Origin: Actinokineospora enzanensis DSM 44649
Lineage (GTDB): Bacteria; Actinomycetota; Actinomycetes; Mycobacteriales; Pseudonocardiaceae
Assembly: GCF_000374445.1 (NCBI RefSeq)
Contig: NZ_KB894404.1
Location: 372,001-436,000 of the forward strand
Direction: 5' to 3'
DNA length: 64,000 nt
A program made the position numbers and the translations under genes. This document shows positions 20,757 through 29,171 of the stretch, piece by piece; position 1 is the stretch's first letter, and every line of letters begins with the position of its first letter. The notes under the pieces were generated by a model that worked only from the letters and a program-made list of their open reading frames with translations, had not been told where the DNA came from and ran no database searches.

Positions 20757-23354
20757 TCAGAGCAGCCCCTGCCTGCGCGCGGCCACCACCGCGTCGCGCC
20801 GCTGTCGGACGCCGAGCTTGCGGTAGATGCCGCGCAGGTGCGTCTTGACCGTGTTGGCCGAGACGAACATGGACTCCGCGATCTCGTCGACCGTGCGCAT
20901 GGACGGCAGCTCCAGCAACAGCTCCAGCTCCCGGCTGGTGAGCGGGTCCGCGGTGGCCGCGTCCACCGGCAGTGCCGCCAGCGTGGACACCGCGAACCGG
21001 TCGAGCCTGCCGAACCGCCCGGCGCCCTCGGCGAGGATGTCGCGCACGGCGCGCCGCGCGGTGAGGAACGGTCGGATGGTGCGGACCGGCTCCGCGCTGT
21101 GCAGGGCGCGGCTGACGGCCTCGTGCGCGCGGTGCGGGTTCTCGCCGCGGTCGACGAGCGTCGCCTCCAACAGCCAGGCGTCGATCATCGTGGTGCTGAT
21201 CAACGGCCGCAGCTCCCCGGACAGCACCGGTCCGAGGAGTCTGCGGGCCTGGATCACGCGGCCGTGATGCGCGTGCGTGATCGCGAACAGCACCGCGAGC
21301 TCGGCGTGGCCGGTGAGCGCCGCCTGGCTGCCCTCCACCAGTTCCACCGCCCGGCCCGGTTCGCCCACCCGCAGGGTCATCCGCACGAGCGTCGGCAGCA
21401 TCATGGCCACCAGCTGTGGGCTCACCTGTCGGGTCGTCAGCTGCCGCCACTTCTGATGCGCTGTACGCACAACGGCGTGCGGATCGGGGGAGTCCTCGAA
21501 GGCCACGAACGCGGCCAGGCTGTGCCGGGCCAGTTCCACCGTGGGCTCCTCGTGCTGCGGCGCCGTCTGTTCAGCCAGAGTTGACAGCCGCTTCGCCTCC
21601 GCGGCAGCGCCTTGCTGGTACGCGTAGCAGCCCAGCAACACGTACGCGGCGGAACACGGCCACTCCCGTTCCCAGCCGTGCGTGGTCGCCAGGTGCAACG
21701 CCCGGCGGGCGCGGCGTTCCATCTCCGGCAGGTCCGTGCGCAACGCGGCCGCGATCGCGAACTGCACCTTGGCCTGCACGGCCAGCCAGGGAAGGTCGTC
21801 CCGCAGGCAGGTCTGCACCACCCGGCTCAGCTCCGCCTCCGCGGCCTCCGGATCACCGAGCCACAGCGCCGCCGTCCCGCGTGCCTGCCAGGTCAGTATG
21901 TCCACCTGGGGGTCGCCGGTCGGTTTGGCCCGAACCTGCGGTGGAACCCCGGAGGCGTCGAGATGCGCGCGCCGCAGGAGGGTGACCTCGTGCAGCGCGC
22001 GCACCCGGTCCGGCCACGGCGCGTGGTCGGAGTCGGCGATGTGCGCGAGAAAGCCCTCCGCGGCTGCGGGATCCGGCACCTGCAACGCCGCGAGCGCGGC
22101 GGTGACCGCGAACAGGGGAGAGGACAGACGCTCCTCGGGCAGAGTGGACACCGCCGCGCACAGGCGTCGGCCGTGGCCGCGCAGGATCTCTCTCAGTCCG
22201 TCGGTCTCCACCAGTTCGGCGGTCAGGTCCGGGTCCTGGGCCAGTTCCGCGTGCTCCAACGCGGCCGCGACGTCACCCTCGCCGCGGAACCACCGCGCCG
22301 CGGTGAGGTGCAGACGTTGCGACGACCCGGGCCGGGTGCGTGCCAGCTCCGCGCGCAGGTGCTCGCGCATCAGCGGGTGGTAGCGGTACCACTCGCCCGC
22401 CATGTCGTCGCACCGCACCACGAGGGAGTTGCTCCGTCCCAGGTTGTGCAGGATCGTCCCCGCGTTCCGCAGGCCGGACAGCACCACCGCCAGCTCCGCG
22501 CTGACTCGGTCGCAGACGCTGGTGGACAACAGGAACTGCCGGATGTGCGGGGGGTGCATGGCGAGAACTTCTTCGGCCAGGTAGTCGGTCGCGAGCGGAT
22601 CCTCCGCCGGGAACCCCGCCAGATCACGGGATTCCCCGGTGTCCCCGGCCAGCCACAGCGCGGCCAGCCGCACCCCGGCCACCCAGCCCTGCGTCCGGTC
22701 CAGCAGGGACGACAGGTCGTCCGGGGCGAGCTCGATGTGATGCCCGACCAGGAACACCTCCGCCTCCGCGCGGGTGAACGCGAGCTCACGGCCGTCGATC
22801 TCGCGCAGCCGCCCGTCCAGGCTCAACCGGGACAGGTGCACCGGCGGCGTCCGGCCGGACAGGATCAGCCGCAGATGGTCGGGCGTGTGCCGGATCAGCG
22901 TCGCCACCACACCGAGCACCGCCTGGTCGCGCAGCTCGTGCACGTCGTCGAGGACCAGGCAGGTGTGCGCGGTCAGGTCGTCGATCACGCCCACCAGGTC
23001 CCCGAACGGGTCCGCGGGCTCCGGTCGCGGTTCCGGGGCGCCGGTGAGCGCGGCGTGGATGGTCGCCCACAACCGCCCGGGTTCGTTGTCGCGTTGGTCC
23101 ACTGTCGCCCACCGCACTTCCACGCCGTCCGGGGGCGTACTCGCCCACGACGCCAACGCGGATGTCTTGCCCGAGCCCGCCGGGCCGTGCACCACGGTCA
23201 CCGCCGGGGGCGTGCCCGGGTCGGTGACGTAGCCGTCCAGTGTGGCGGCGAGCCGGTCCCGCCAGGGCCGGGTCGCGGCGCGCGTGGGCACCCGGACCTT
23301 GCTGGTGGGCACGGCGGCCCGGACGTGGACTGGCGATTCGTTCTGGTCCCGCAT
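20757..23354 (-). CDS. MalT-like ATP-binding LuxR-family transcriptional regulator
   Basis: 865 residues. The N-terminal STAND-type ATPase has Walker A HGPAGSGKTSA (residues 56-66) and Walker B CLVLDDVHEL. A long helical TPR-like middle follows, and a LuxR/GerE DNA-binding domain fills the last 65 residues (LTSRELELLLELPSMRTVDE, then VSANTVKTHLRGIYRKLGVR). Such MalT/LAL-type regulators are ATP-gated activators. It lies alone between two intergenic gaps, so its target is not evident. The polyene genes end 4 kb away, and a pathway role cannot be excluded. Confidence 0.9.
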   Translation of the reverse strand: MRDQNESPVHVRAAVPTSKVRVPTRAATRPWRDRLAATLDGYVTDPGTPPAVTVVHGPAGSGKTSALASWASTPPDGVEVRWATVDQRDNEPGRLWATIHAALTGAPEPRPEPADPFGDLVGVIDDLTAHTCLVLDDVHELRDQAVLGVVATLIRHTPDHLRLILSGRTPPVHLSRLSLDGRLREIDGRELAFTRAEAEVFLVGHHIELAPDDLSSLLDRTQGWVAGVRLAALWLAGDTGESRDLAGFPAEDPLATDYLAEEVLAMHPPHIRQFLLSTSVCDRVSAELAVVLSGLRNAGTILHNLGRSNSLVVRCDDMAGEWYRYHPLMREHLRAELARTRPGSSQRLHLTAARWFRGEGDVAAALEHAELAQDPDLTAELVETDGLREILRGHGRRLCAAVSTLPEERLSSPLFAVTAALAALQVPDPAAAEGFLAHIADSDHAPWPDRVRALHEVTLLRRAHLDASGVPPQVRAKPTGDPQVDILTWQARGTAALWLGDPEAAEAELSRVVQTCLRDDLPWLAVQAKVQFAIAAALRTDLPEMERRARRALHLATTHGWEREWPCSAAYVLLGCYAYQQGAAAEAKRLSTLAEQTAPQHEEPTVELARHSLAAFVAFEDSPDPHAVVRTAHQKWRQLTTRQVSPQLVAMMLPTLVRMTLRVGEPGRAVELVEGSQAALTGHAELAVLFAITHAHHGRVIQARRLLGPVLSGELRPLISTTMIDAWLLEATLVDRGENPHRAHEAVSRALHSAEPVRTIRPFLTARRAVRDILAEGAGRFGRLDRFAVSTLAALPVDAATADPLTSRELELLLELPSMRTVDEIAESMFVSANTVKTHLRGIYRKLGVRQRRDAVVAARRQGLL

Positions 23355-23845
23355 CGTGCGTACCTGCTCCTCTTCACGCGGTTGGTCGCATCAGGCCGGT
23401 CCGCGGATTGGCTTATCGCCGCCCGTCGAAATCCGAGTCGCCTGCTATCCCTCTCTTCGGCGAGTAGATCGTCGGGACTTAATGACGGGCGTCACCTCCG
23501 GCGGGCGAAACAAGTTCACATGCCCCCGCTGACCGGCGCGAAGAGGTTGTCGGACAGCGCAATCCGAGACCGGTCGGGGGCCGGGTGTGATTTGGGCCTC
23601 GCCGCCGTTTACGCATATGGGAAGGCATTGCGGAGGGTTCCGGCCGGGCATTCCCAGTATGCGCGGAATAATGGCAACGAGAAGTCGCCGAGATCGTTCA
23701 CCCGGGACGGGTGACGATCTTGGTCCGGACGCGCGAACGCCCCGCGCCCGGAGTGGGCGCGGGGCGTCACGGATCCCGGTCACCCGGGGGTACGGGCCCG
23801 GTGGGGGACCGGGCCGGGCGGTCGGGTGCCGAGGATCGGTCCGGC
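23355..23845. other. 491-bp intergenic region without a supported gene
   Basis: It lies between the start of the LuxR-type regulator and the end of a small membrane gene. The right part holds a strong terminator (23737-23767). The left part should contain the regulator promoter, but I see no clear -35/-10 pair. Reading frames here lack plausible starts or family features. Confidence 0.6.
23737..23767 (-). terminator. Strong terminator downstream of the small membrane gene
   Basis: A perfect 13-bp GC-rich inverted repeat with a 5-base loop (GGAGT) lies 79 bases after the stop of the 59-residue membrane protein gene. No plus-strand gene ends here. Confidence 0.75.
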
Positions 23846-24025
23846 TCAGCCGAAGACCTGAGGGACCGCGGTGGTGACCGCGGGCAGCGCGGCCACCGCG
23901 ATCGCGGTGCCGATGGCGCAGCTGAGCAGGAGGAGCCGGGCGGCGGCGAGCAGCCGGGAGGGGCGGCCCCGCGACCGGGTCGGTCTGGGTTCGCTGGCGG
24001 CCAGGGCGTTGGCGAGTCGTGTCAT
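23846..24025 (-). CDS. Small single-span membrane protein, unknown function
   Basis: 59 residues. A basic N-terminal half (RPTRSRGRPSRLL) is followed by one hydrophobic helix (LLLLSCAIGTAIAVAALPAV) and a short outside tail. The ATG at 24025 has an AAAAGGGGA site 5 bases upstream, the main evidence for a real gene. A terminator follows downstream. No family recognised. Confidence 0.55.
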   Translation of the reverse strand: MTRLANALAASEPRPTRSRGRPSRLLAAARLLLLSCAIGTAIAVAALPAVTTAVPQVFG

Positions 24026-24066
24026 CGCGTCCCCTTTTCTCGCATCTCGCACGGCGTCGGTTCCTC

Positions 24067-24193
24067 GGACGGTGCCGGGGCGCCCGAGATCAGCACTGGC
24101 ACCGGTGTCGGGTCCGGCCGACAGGCGCTCGGCACCGCGACCCCGATTTCGCGGCGGGCGCGCCGGACCCGACACCGGCGGACGGTGCCGGGG
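24067..24193. repeat. Long inverted repeat framed by a direct repeat
   Basis: Arms 24102-24118 and 24162-24178 are perfect 17-bp inverse complements with a 43-base spacer, which itself holds a small 6-bp hairpin. Outside them a 14-bp direct repeat (GGACGGTGCCGGGG) occurs at 24067-24080 and 24180-24193. The structure lies after the stop of the IMPase-like gene and upstream of the small membrane gene, so it could end the former or form a structured leader of the latter. Confidence 0.7.
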
Positions 24194-24265
24194 CCCGCGT
24201 GGCCCACGGTGGCCCCTCCGCGCTCCGTCCGACCTCAATCCTGCGGCCGTGCGCCGGGTGGATCG

Positions 24266-25033
24266 TCACCTGATCGGGGCGAGATCACCCTGTCGGGCAA
24301 TGGAAGCGTTGCAAAACCGGGTCACGGCGGCGGCGTGCAGGCCCGGCGCGGCGGCGAGGAAGCTCGGCGCGTCCGGCGTCCACGGCCGACCCGTCGCGGT
24401 CGTGATCACGGCACCGGCCTCCCGGGCGATCAAGGACGCGCCGAGCAGGTTCTCCCGGTCGAGGCCGAACTGCCAGAACAGGTCCACGCGTCCGGCGGCG
24501 ACATCCGCTATCTGCCAGGACGTCGGCCCGAGGTTGCGTACGGCCGCGACTGCGTCCAGGACGTACGGCAATGCGTGCCCCGCGACGCGGTTGGCGTCCG
24601 GCTGTCGTGTGTGTGGGTGGCTGGTGGTCGCGAGGGCGGCGTCGAGAGAGGTCTTGGCGGACGGTCTGACGGGCTGTCCGTTGCGCCACGCGCCGCTGCC
24701 CGCCTCCGCCGCGTAGGTCTCGCCTACGAACGGAGAGTGCAGCACGGTGAGAACCGGTAGCCCTTCCCGGACCAGGGTCACGGAGACACACCACTGCGGC
24801 AGGCCCTGCAGGTATTGGACCGCGCCGTCCATGGCGTCCACGACCCAACCGTCACCGGCCCCGCGCGCCCACGCGGGGCCGAGCGCGACGAGCCGGGTGC
24901 GCAGTTCGTCGGTCAACGGACCGTCGAGCGCGACGAACTCGGCGTACAGCTCGTCGAGCGTGGCGGGCCCGGAAGTACGGGTGGGGACGGTGGCGGCGAC
25001 GTCCTGGACGATCTCGATCACTGAGGTCAGCAT
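24266..25033 (-). CDS. Inositol monophosphatase-fold protein, probably degenerate in metal ligands
   Basis: 255 residues resembling the IMPase/FIG superfamily: WVVDAMDGAVQYLQG aligns with the WxxDPxDGTxxF motif, and an LIAREAG segment aligns with the C-terminal EEAGG block. The usual WDxAAG aspartate appears as ENLLGA (Asp to Asn), and no GEE metal-binding pair is visible near the N terminus. The catalytic aspartates of the first motif remain. It may not be a classic phosphatase. It is divergent from an AsnC-type regulator (71-base gap) and close to the hydrazine genes, but membership in that pathway is unproven. Confidence 0.65.
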   Translation of the reverse strand: MLTSVIEIVQDVAATVPTRTSGPATLDELYAEFVALDGPLTDELRTRLVALGPAWARGAGDGWVVDAMDGAVQYLQGLPQWCVSVTLVREGLPVLTVLHSPFVGETYAAEAGSGAWRNGQPVRPSAKTSLDAALATTSHPHTRQPDANRVAGHALPYVLDAVAAVRNLGPTSWQIADVAAGRVDLFWQFGLDRENLLGASLIAREAGAVITTATGRPWTPDAPSFLAAAPGLHAAAVTRFCNASIARQGDLAPIR

Positions 25034-25104
25034 GCGACGAGAGTTGCACCTGGGCGGCTCGATCAGCGACCATCTGGTCACGAAATGAGCGAAAGCGGAC
25101 ACCG

Positions 25105-26010
25105 ATGACCGAGATGTTGCCGGAACTGGACCAGCGGGTGGCCTCCGCCCTCCAGGTGGACGGCCGCGCGGGCCCGGGGCGCATCGCGGCGGCACTGCGC
25201 GTCTCCGCGCGCACGGTGACCCGCAGCCTGAGCCGGATCGCGAGCGCGGTGCGGGTCGTGCGCGTCCCGGATCCGCGGCACGGCCTGCCCGCCACGACCA
25301 TGCTGCGGATCCGCGTACTGCGCGGCCGGGTCGAGGTGATCGCGGACGCACTGGCCCGTCGTCCCGAAGTCCTGTTCGTGGACGTCCTCGCGGGTGGGGA
25401 GGAGATCAGCACGGTGGTGGTGGGCGGCCGTCCGGAACTGCCCACCGGCCAAGCAGTCACCAGCGTGCGCGCCTACTCGGTGATGCACGTGTTCTCCGAT
25501 GCGGCCGACTGGCGCACGGGACTGCTCACGCCCGAGGAGACAGCCGCGCTCACGCCGCCCGCGCCCACACTGCGTCTCGAACCCGACGAGTTGGACACGC
25601 GGATGCTGGCGGTACTCGGCACGGACGCCCGGATCGGGTCGGCGGACCTGGCTGCGGCAGTGCACGCGCCGGAGTCGACCGTGCGGCGGCGCCTGGAACG
25701 GCTGTCCGTCGCCGGCTTGTTGCGTACGTGCGTGGTCGCCGATCCCCGGGTGTTCGGCCTGACCGTCGACGCGAACGTGTGGCTGACCGTGCCGCCGGGA
25801 CGCCTGGACGACCTGGGCCGCCGCCTGGCCACGTCACCACTGGTGCACGGCGTGCTGGCGACCACCGGCGAGACCAACCTGATGGCGGCCGTGTTCTGCC
25901 GCGACCTGCCCGCCCTGTACGAGTTCGTCACCGGCCTGCACGACGTCCCGGCCGCCGAGGTGACGGTCGTCGGCGGCGCGGTGATGCGGGTCGGTCACCG
26001 GCCGGGGTGA
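25105..26010 (+). CDS. Lrp/AsnC-family transcriptional regulator with two HTH-ligand units
   Basis: 301 residues in two similar halves. HTH segments are near residues 8-45 (LDQRVASALQVDGRAGPGRI) and 165-205 (LDTRMLAVLGTDARIGSADL). Each is followed by a RAM-like ligand domain, the second ending TVVGGAVMRVGH. AsnC proteins usually sense amino acids. It is divergent from the IMPase-like gene and convergent with the flavoprotein of the hydrazine locus. It is therefore a candidate regulator of lysine/glycine-derived hydrazine synthesis (inference from position only). Confidence 0.82.
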   Translation: MTEMLPELDQRVASALQVDGRAGPGRIAAALRVSARTVTRSLSRIASAVRVVRVPDPRHGLPATTMLRIRVLRGRVEVIADALARRPEVLFVDVLAGGEEISTVVVGGRPELPTGQAVTSVRAYSVMHVFSDAADWRTGLLTPEETAALTPPAPTLRLEPDELDTRMLAVLGTDARIGSADLAAAVHAPESTVRRRLERLSVAGLLRTCVVADPRVFGLTVDANVWLTVPPGRLDDLGRRLATSPLVHGVLATTGETNLMAAVFCRDLPALYEFVTGLHDVPAAEVTVVGGAVMRVGHRPG

Positions 26011-26052
26011 CCACCGCGGACGATCCACTTCCGATCCGGTGATGTCGGACGG

Positions 26053-27081
26053 TCACCGGTGGGGCGCGGGCACCAGCAGCTCGGCGACCTCGTCGGCGAT
26101 CGCCGGTGCCAACCGGTATCCGCTGCCGTTGGCCGCGCCCGCGAAGACGACCCGGTCGTCGGCGAGAGCCGTGACGAGCGGTTCCCGGGTGGTGCTGTAG
26201 GCATCGCAGAACACCCGGCCGGAGCCATTCCTGTCCACCAGGCTCGGCGCACAGTCGCGCAACGCCCGGCCTGCTTCCTCGATGTCGTGTGTGGACAATC
26301 CACAGGCGACTGTCGCCGGGTCGACGTCCCATTCCTGGCAGGTGTAGCTGAACAGCCAGTGGCCCGCGTTCCGCAGTGGCAGCAGGAAAGCGTCCACGTC
26401 CTCGTACACCACCACACCCGCGTCGGGCGGCACGGGCCCGTCGACGTGCAGCGCGACGACCTTCTTGACCCGTGCGCCGAGCGGGGCGACCAGGTCCCGC
26501 CACGCGCCGGACGACAGCCATGGGCCCGGCGCCAGCACGAGCCTGCGGCTGACCACCCGCTCACCCGAGTCGAGCCGCACCACCACACCGTCCGATGTCG
26601 ACTCCAGCGCGTTGACCCGTGCGCTCTCCCGGATCTCGACGCGGTCGCGCAGCCCGGCGGCCAGTGCCCGGGTCAGCTGGTAGACGTCGGCGTACTGCGC
26701 CCCGTGCGCGCGCCACATCCGCGCACCGGTGGGCACGTGCTCACGCGGACCGTCGAACGGCTCCAGCCTGGCGTCGTCCACATAGGCCGCGGGCGGGTCC
26801 TCGCCGGAGCCGACCACGAACATGTCCACCGGCCGGATGGGCAGTTCGGGGTGCCCGGCGAGCAGCCGCTCATACCAGGCCTGGCTGTACGAGGTCATCC
26901 GGCGCACCCGCCCGGTCGCGCCGCGCGGGATGTGCAGGCCCGCCGAACGCCTGCTCGCGCCGCTGCCGACCATGTCCTGGTCGAGTACGACGAGCCGGGC
27001 GCCGGGCAGTCGGTCGGCCAGCTCCCGGGCGATCACGCAGCCGAGGATCCCGCCCCCCACGATGGTGACGTCGGCGGTCAT
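26053..27081 (-). CDS. FAD-dependent oxidoreductase of the DAO/glycine-oxidase family (Spb39/Tri27-like)
   Basis: 342 residues. The FAD-binding Rossmann motif opens the protein (TIVGGGILGCVIARELAD), with the DAO-family C-terminal block (FAGAANGSGYRLAPAIADEV). It begins 3 bases after the stop of the N-monooxygenase gene, so the two form an operon. Established knowledge: in s56-p1 biosynthesis Spb39, a flavin oxidase of this family, cleaves N6-(carboxymethylamino)lysine to release hydrazinoacetic acid. The N-hydroxylase and cupin-MetRS partners next to it make this the likely reaction. Without them it would be only a generic amine oxidase. Confidence 0.82.
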   Translation of the reverse strand: MTADVTIVGGGILGCVIARELADRLPGARLVVLDQDMVGSGASRRSAGLHIPRGATGRVRRMTSYSQAWYERLLAGHPELPIRPVDMFVVGSGEDPPAAYVDDARLEPFDGPREHVPTGARMWRAHGAQYADVYQLTRALAAGLRDRVEIRESARVNALESTSDGVVVRLDSGERVVSRRLVLAPGPWLSSGAWRDLVAPLGARVKKVVALHVDGPVPPDAGVVVYEDVDAFLLPLRNAGHWLFSYTCQEWDVDPATVACGLSTHDIEEAGRALRDCAPSLVDRNGSGRVFCDAYSTTREPLVTALADDRVVFAGAANGSGYRLAPAIADEVAELLVPAPHR

Positions 27082-27084
27082 CCC

Positions 27085-28434
27085 TCACACCCCCTCGGTG
27101 ACGCCGTCGAGGGCGGGGGCACAGGACCAGTTCAGGAACGACGGCACCTGCTCGGGGGTCTTGGTCCCGAGCAGCCGGTCCATGATCCGTCCGCTGCGCC
27201 AGGCGACCAGGCTGAGGTTGGGGTCGGCGAGGCCGCGCTGCCCGCGCGCGCCGTTCTGCACGAAGATGTCGTGCCCGGCCGGTCCGTCCCAGCGGATCGC
27301 GAAGTCCTGGTCGATGCCCGGCTCGTCGCCCTCCCAGGACAGCCGGTCCGCGATCGGCGCGAGGAGGTCGAAACCGGTCGGGCGGAACCCGGTCGCCCAC
27401 ACCACGACGTCCGCGCCGAGACACTCGGCGGCCGAGGGAGCGGTGGCGTTCTCCAACCGCAGTTCCCAGCCGCCGTGCGGTTTCGGTGTCACGGTGGTGA
27501 CCGCGCGGCCGGGGTAGAGCGCGAACGTGTCGCGCGCGCCGTCGATGAGGCGTTCCTCGTAGCAGCGTTGGTAGATAGCCCGCAGGGTGTGCGCCGAGAT
27601 GCCGTCGCTGGCGAGCACGTTCCGCGTGTTGAACATCTCGCGGACCGCGCGGTCGAGACCGGCGAAGTGGTCGGAGAAGCAGGGGAGGAAGAAGTCATTG
27701 GTGAACGGGGAATCGTCGATGGGCAGGTAGTTCCCGCGTCGAGACACCCAGGACACCGTGGCGGGGCGCCGATCGCGGGGTCGGGACAGCAGGTCCAGGA
27801 ACGCCTCGGCGCCCGACTGCCCGCCGCCGACGACCACCACGCGCAGGCCGGTGAGGTCGGCCGCCTTGGTGGCGTAGTCGTTGACGTGGAACTGTCGATC
27901 GCCGAGGAGATCGGCCACACCGTCCGGCACCCACGGCCGCGTCCCGACGCCGAGTACCACGTTGTCGGCCGTGAGCACCCGTTTGTCGGTGTGCAGCCGG
28001 AAGACGCCGTCGAACGAGACGGAACGGACGTACTCGCCGAAGGTGATGTTCTCGATGTTCTCGCACACCCAGGACAGGTAGTTGCGGAACTCCCGGCGGG
28101 GCACGGCCTCGAACTGGGCGTTGATGAACTGGTAGATCCGGCCCTGCGCGTGCAGATAGGACAGGAACGAGAACCGGTTCGTGGGATCCGCCAGCGTGAC
28201 CAGGTCCTTGAACAGCGACACCTGCAGGGTGGCGCCGGGGATCTGCTGGTCGTCGTGCCAGCCGAAGGCCGGTTTGCCCTCCAGGAACAGGCTCGACAGC
28301 TCCGGGCGGCCGTGCAGCAGCGATGCCAGGCTGAGGTTGGCGGGTCCGGCGCCGATCCCGACGCAGCCGAAATGCGTCCCGGGCATGGCGGGGGGTGCGG
28401 ACTGCGGGGACTGTGCTGACTGCGAGGACTGCAC
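27085..28434 (-). CDS. L-lysine N6- / L-ornithine N5-monooxygenase (Spb38/Tri26-like)
   Basis: 449 residues of the SidA/IucD/PvdA flavin N-hydroxylase family. It shows the FAD motif GIGAGPANLSLA, the substrate/flavin segment LQVSLFKDLVTLADPTN, the NADPH motif VVVVGGGQSGAEAF and the late ATGFRPTG motif. Lysine is the expected substrate because of the hydrazine-forming neighbours, though sequence alone does not separate lysine from ornithine. The start is GTG 28434, 8 bases after GGAGG; the N terminus is a Ser/Gln/Pro-rich tail before MPGTHFGCVGIG. It is divergent from the cupin-MetRS operon across 737 bases. Confidence 0.9.
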   Translation of the reverse strand: MQSSQSAQSPQSAPPAMPGTHFGCVGIGAGPANLSLASLLHGRPELSSLFLEGKPAFGWHDDQQIPGATLQVSLFKDLVTLADPTNRFSFLSYLHAQGRIYQFINAQFEAVPRREFRNYLSWVCENIENITFGEYVRSVSFDGVFRLHTDKRVLTADNVVLGVGTRPWVPDGVADLLGDRQFHVNDYATKAADLTGLRVVVVGGGQSGAEAFLDLLSRPRDRRPATVSWVSRRGNYLPIDDSPFTNDFFLPCFSDHFAGLDRAVREMFNTRNVLASDGISAHTLRAIYQRCYEERLIDGARDTFALYPGRAVTTVTPKPHGGWELRLENATAPSAAECLGADVVVWATGFRPTGFDLLAPIADRLSWEGDEPGIDQDFAIRWDGPAGHDIFVQNGARGQRGLADPNLSLVAWRSGRIMDRLLGTKTPEQVPSFLNWSCAPALDGVTEGV

Positions 28435-29171
28435 TGTGGTGACCTCCGTGGTAGTCGGTGACCCGCGCGGAGGAGTCGAGCGGCGCGGCCGGTGGATCAC
28501 CGCCGCCCCAACGTGATTCGTGCACGACCGCCCCCGAGGCCCTGCCGTCGAGGCGGTTCGACGCCGCGCACCGGCGGGTTCCAGGGTAGCCACCGCCGGG
28601 CGAACCGCCGCAAGCGCGGACCGGTGTCATCACTCGGATGCCGCAACAGGTCACGAATCGACCTCCGGACAACCCTTTTGCGGTATCCCGCAGGACCGCC
28701 CGGCGAATTCCTACCCTCCACTAAGGACTCGATAGTTACGAATCAGGAGGACATGACCTGGAAACATCCACTTAATCCAGGGAATTCATGCCTGTTGGCG
28801 GACGTGGGCGAGTGTTACCTGGTAGACATGGTCGGGTGGGCCGCGCACGCGACACCTCGGGGGTGTTCCATCGTTTGGGGGATTGAAATCGACAGGGTCG
28901 CGCTCGATGCTGGACGCGATCGGCCGTGGGGTCACGGCGCGCCTGGGGGCGCGAATCGCATGTCCGTGCACGGGAATTCCCGGACCCGGCGGACGGTGTC
29001 GTGCGGTCTCGTCCGAACCGTCGTGGCCCGAGCCACGGTCCATTCCATTATGGACATCGTGGTCCCGGGGGGCGACCCGCGGGCGGCCACCGCCAGGTAG
29101 GGAATCGTCTCGTGCCTCCGCCCGGACGGTCGGCTCGCGACCGGTTTGCCGCGTACTGCGAGGAGAAACCT
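28435..29171. other. 737-bp divergent intergenic region of the hydrazine locus
   Basis: It should hold promoters for the N-monooxygenase operon (left) and the cupin-MetRS operon (right). Base composition is lower in GC around 28680-28780. One reading frame from ATG 28753 to 29100 (115 residues) has AGGAGG only 2 bases before its ATG and codes for a sequence of no recognisable family (MTWKHPLNPGNSCLLADVG at its start). I do not call it a gene. No tRNA or riboswitch was recognised. Confidence 0.5.

Noticed and set aside
26059-28419. 786-residue plus-strand frame opposite the flavoenzyme genes
   Set aside because: It has no recognisable domain and is antisense to two clear flavoproteins.
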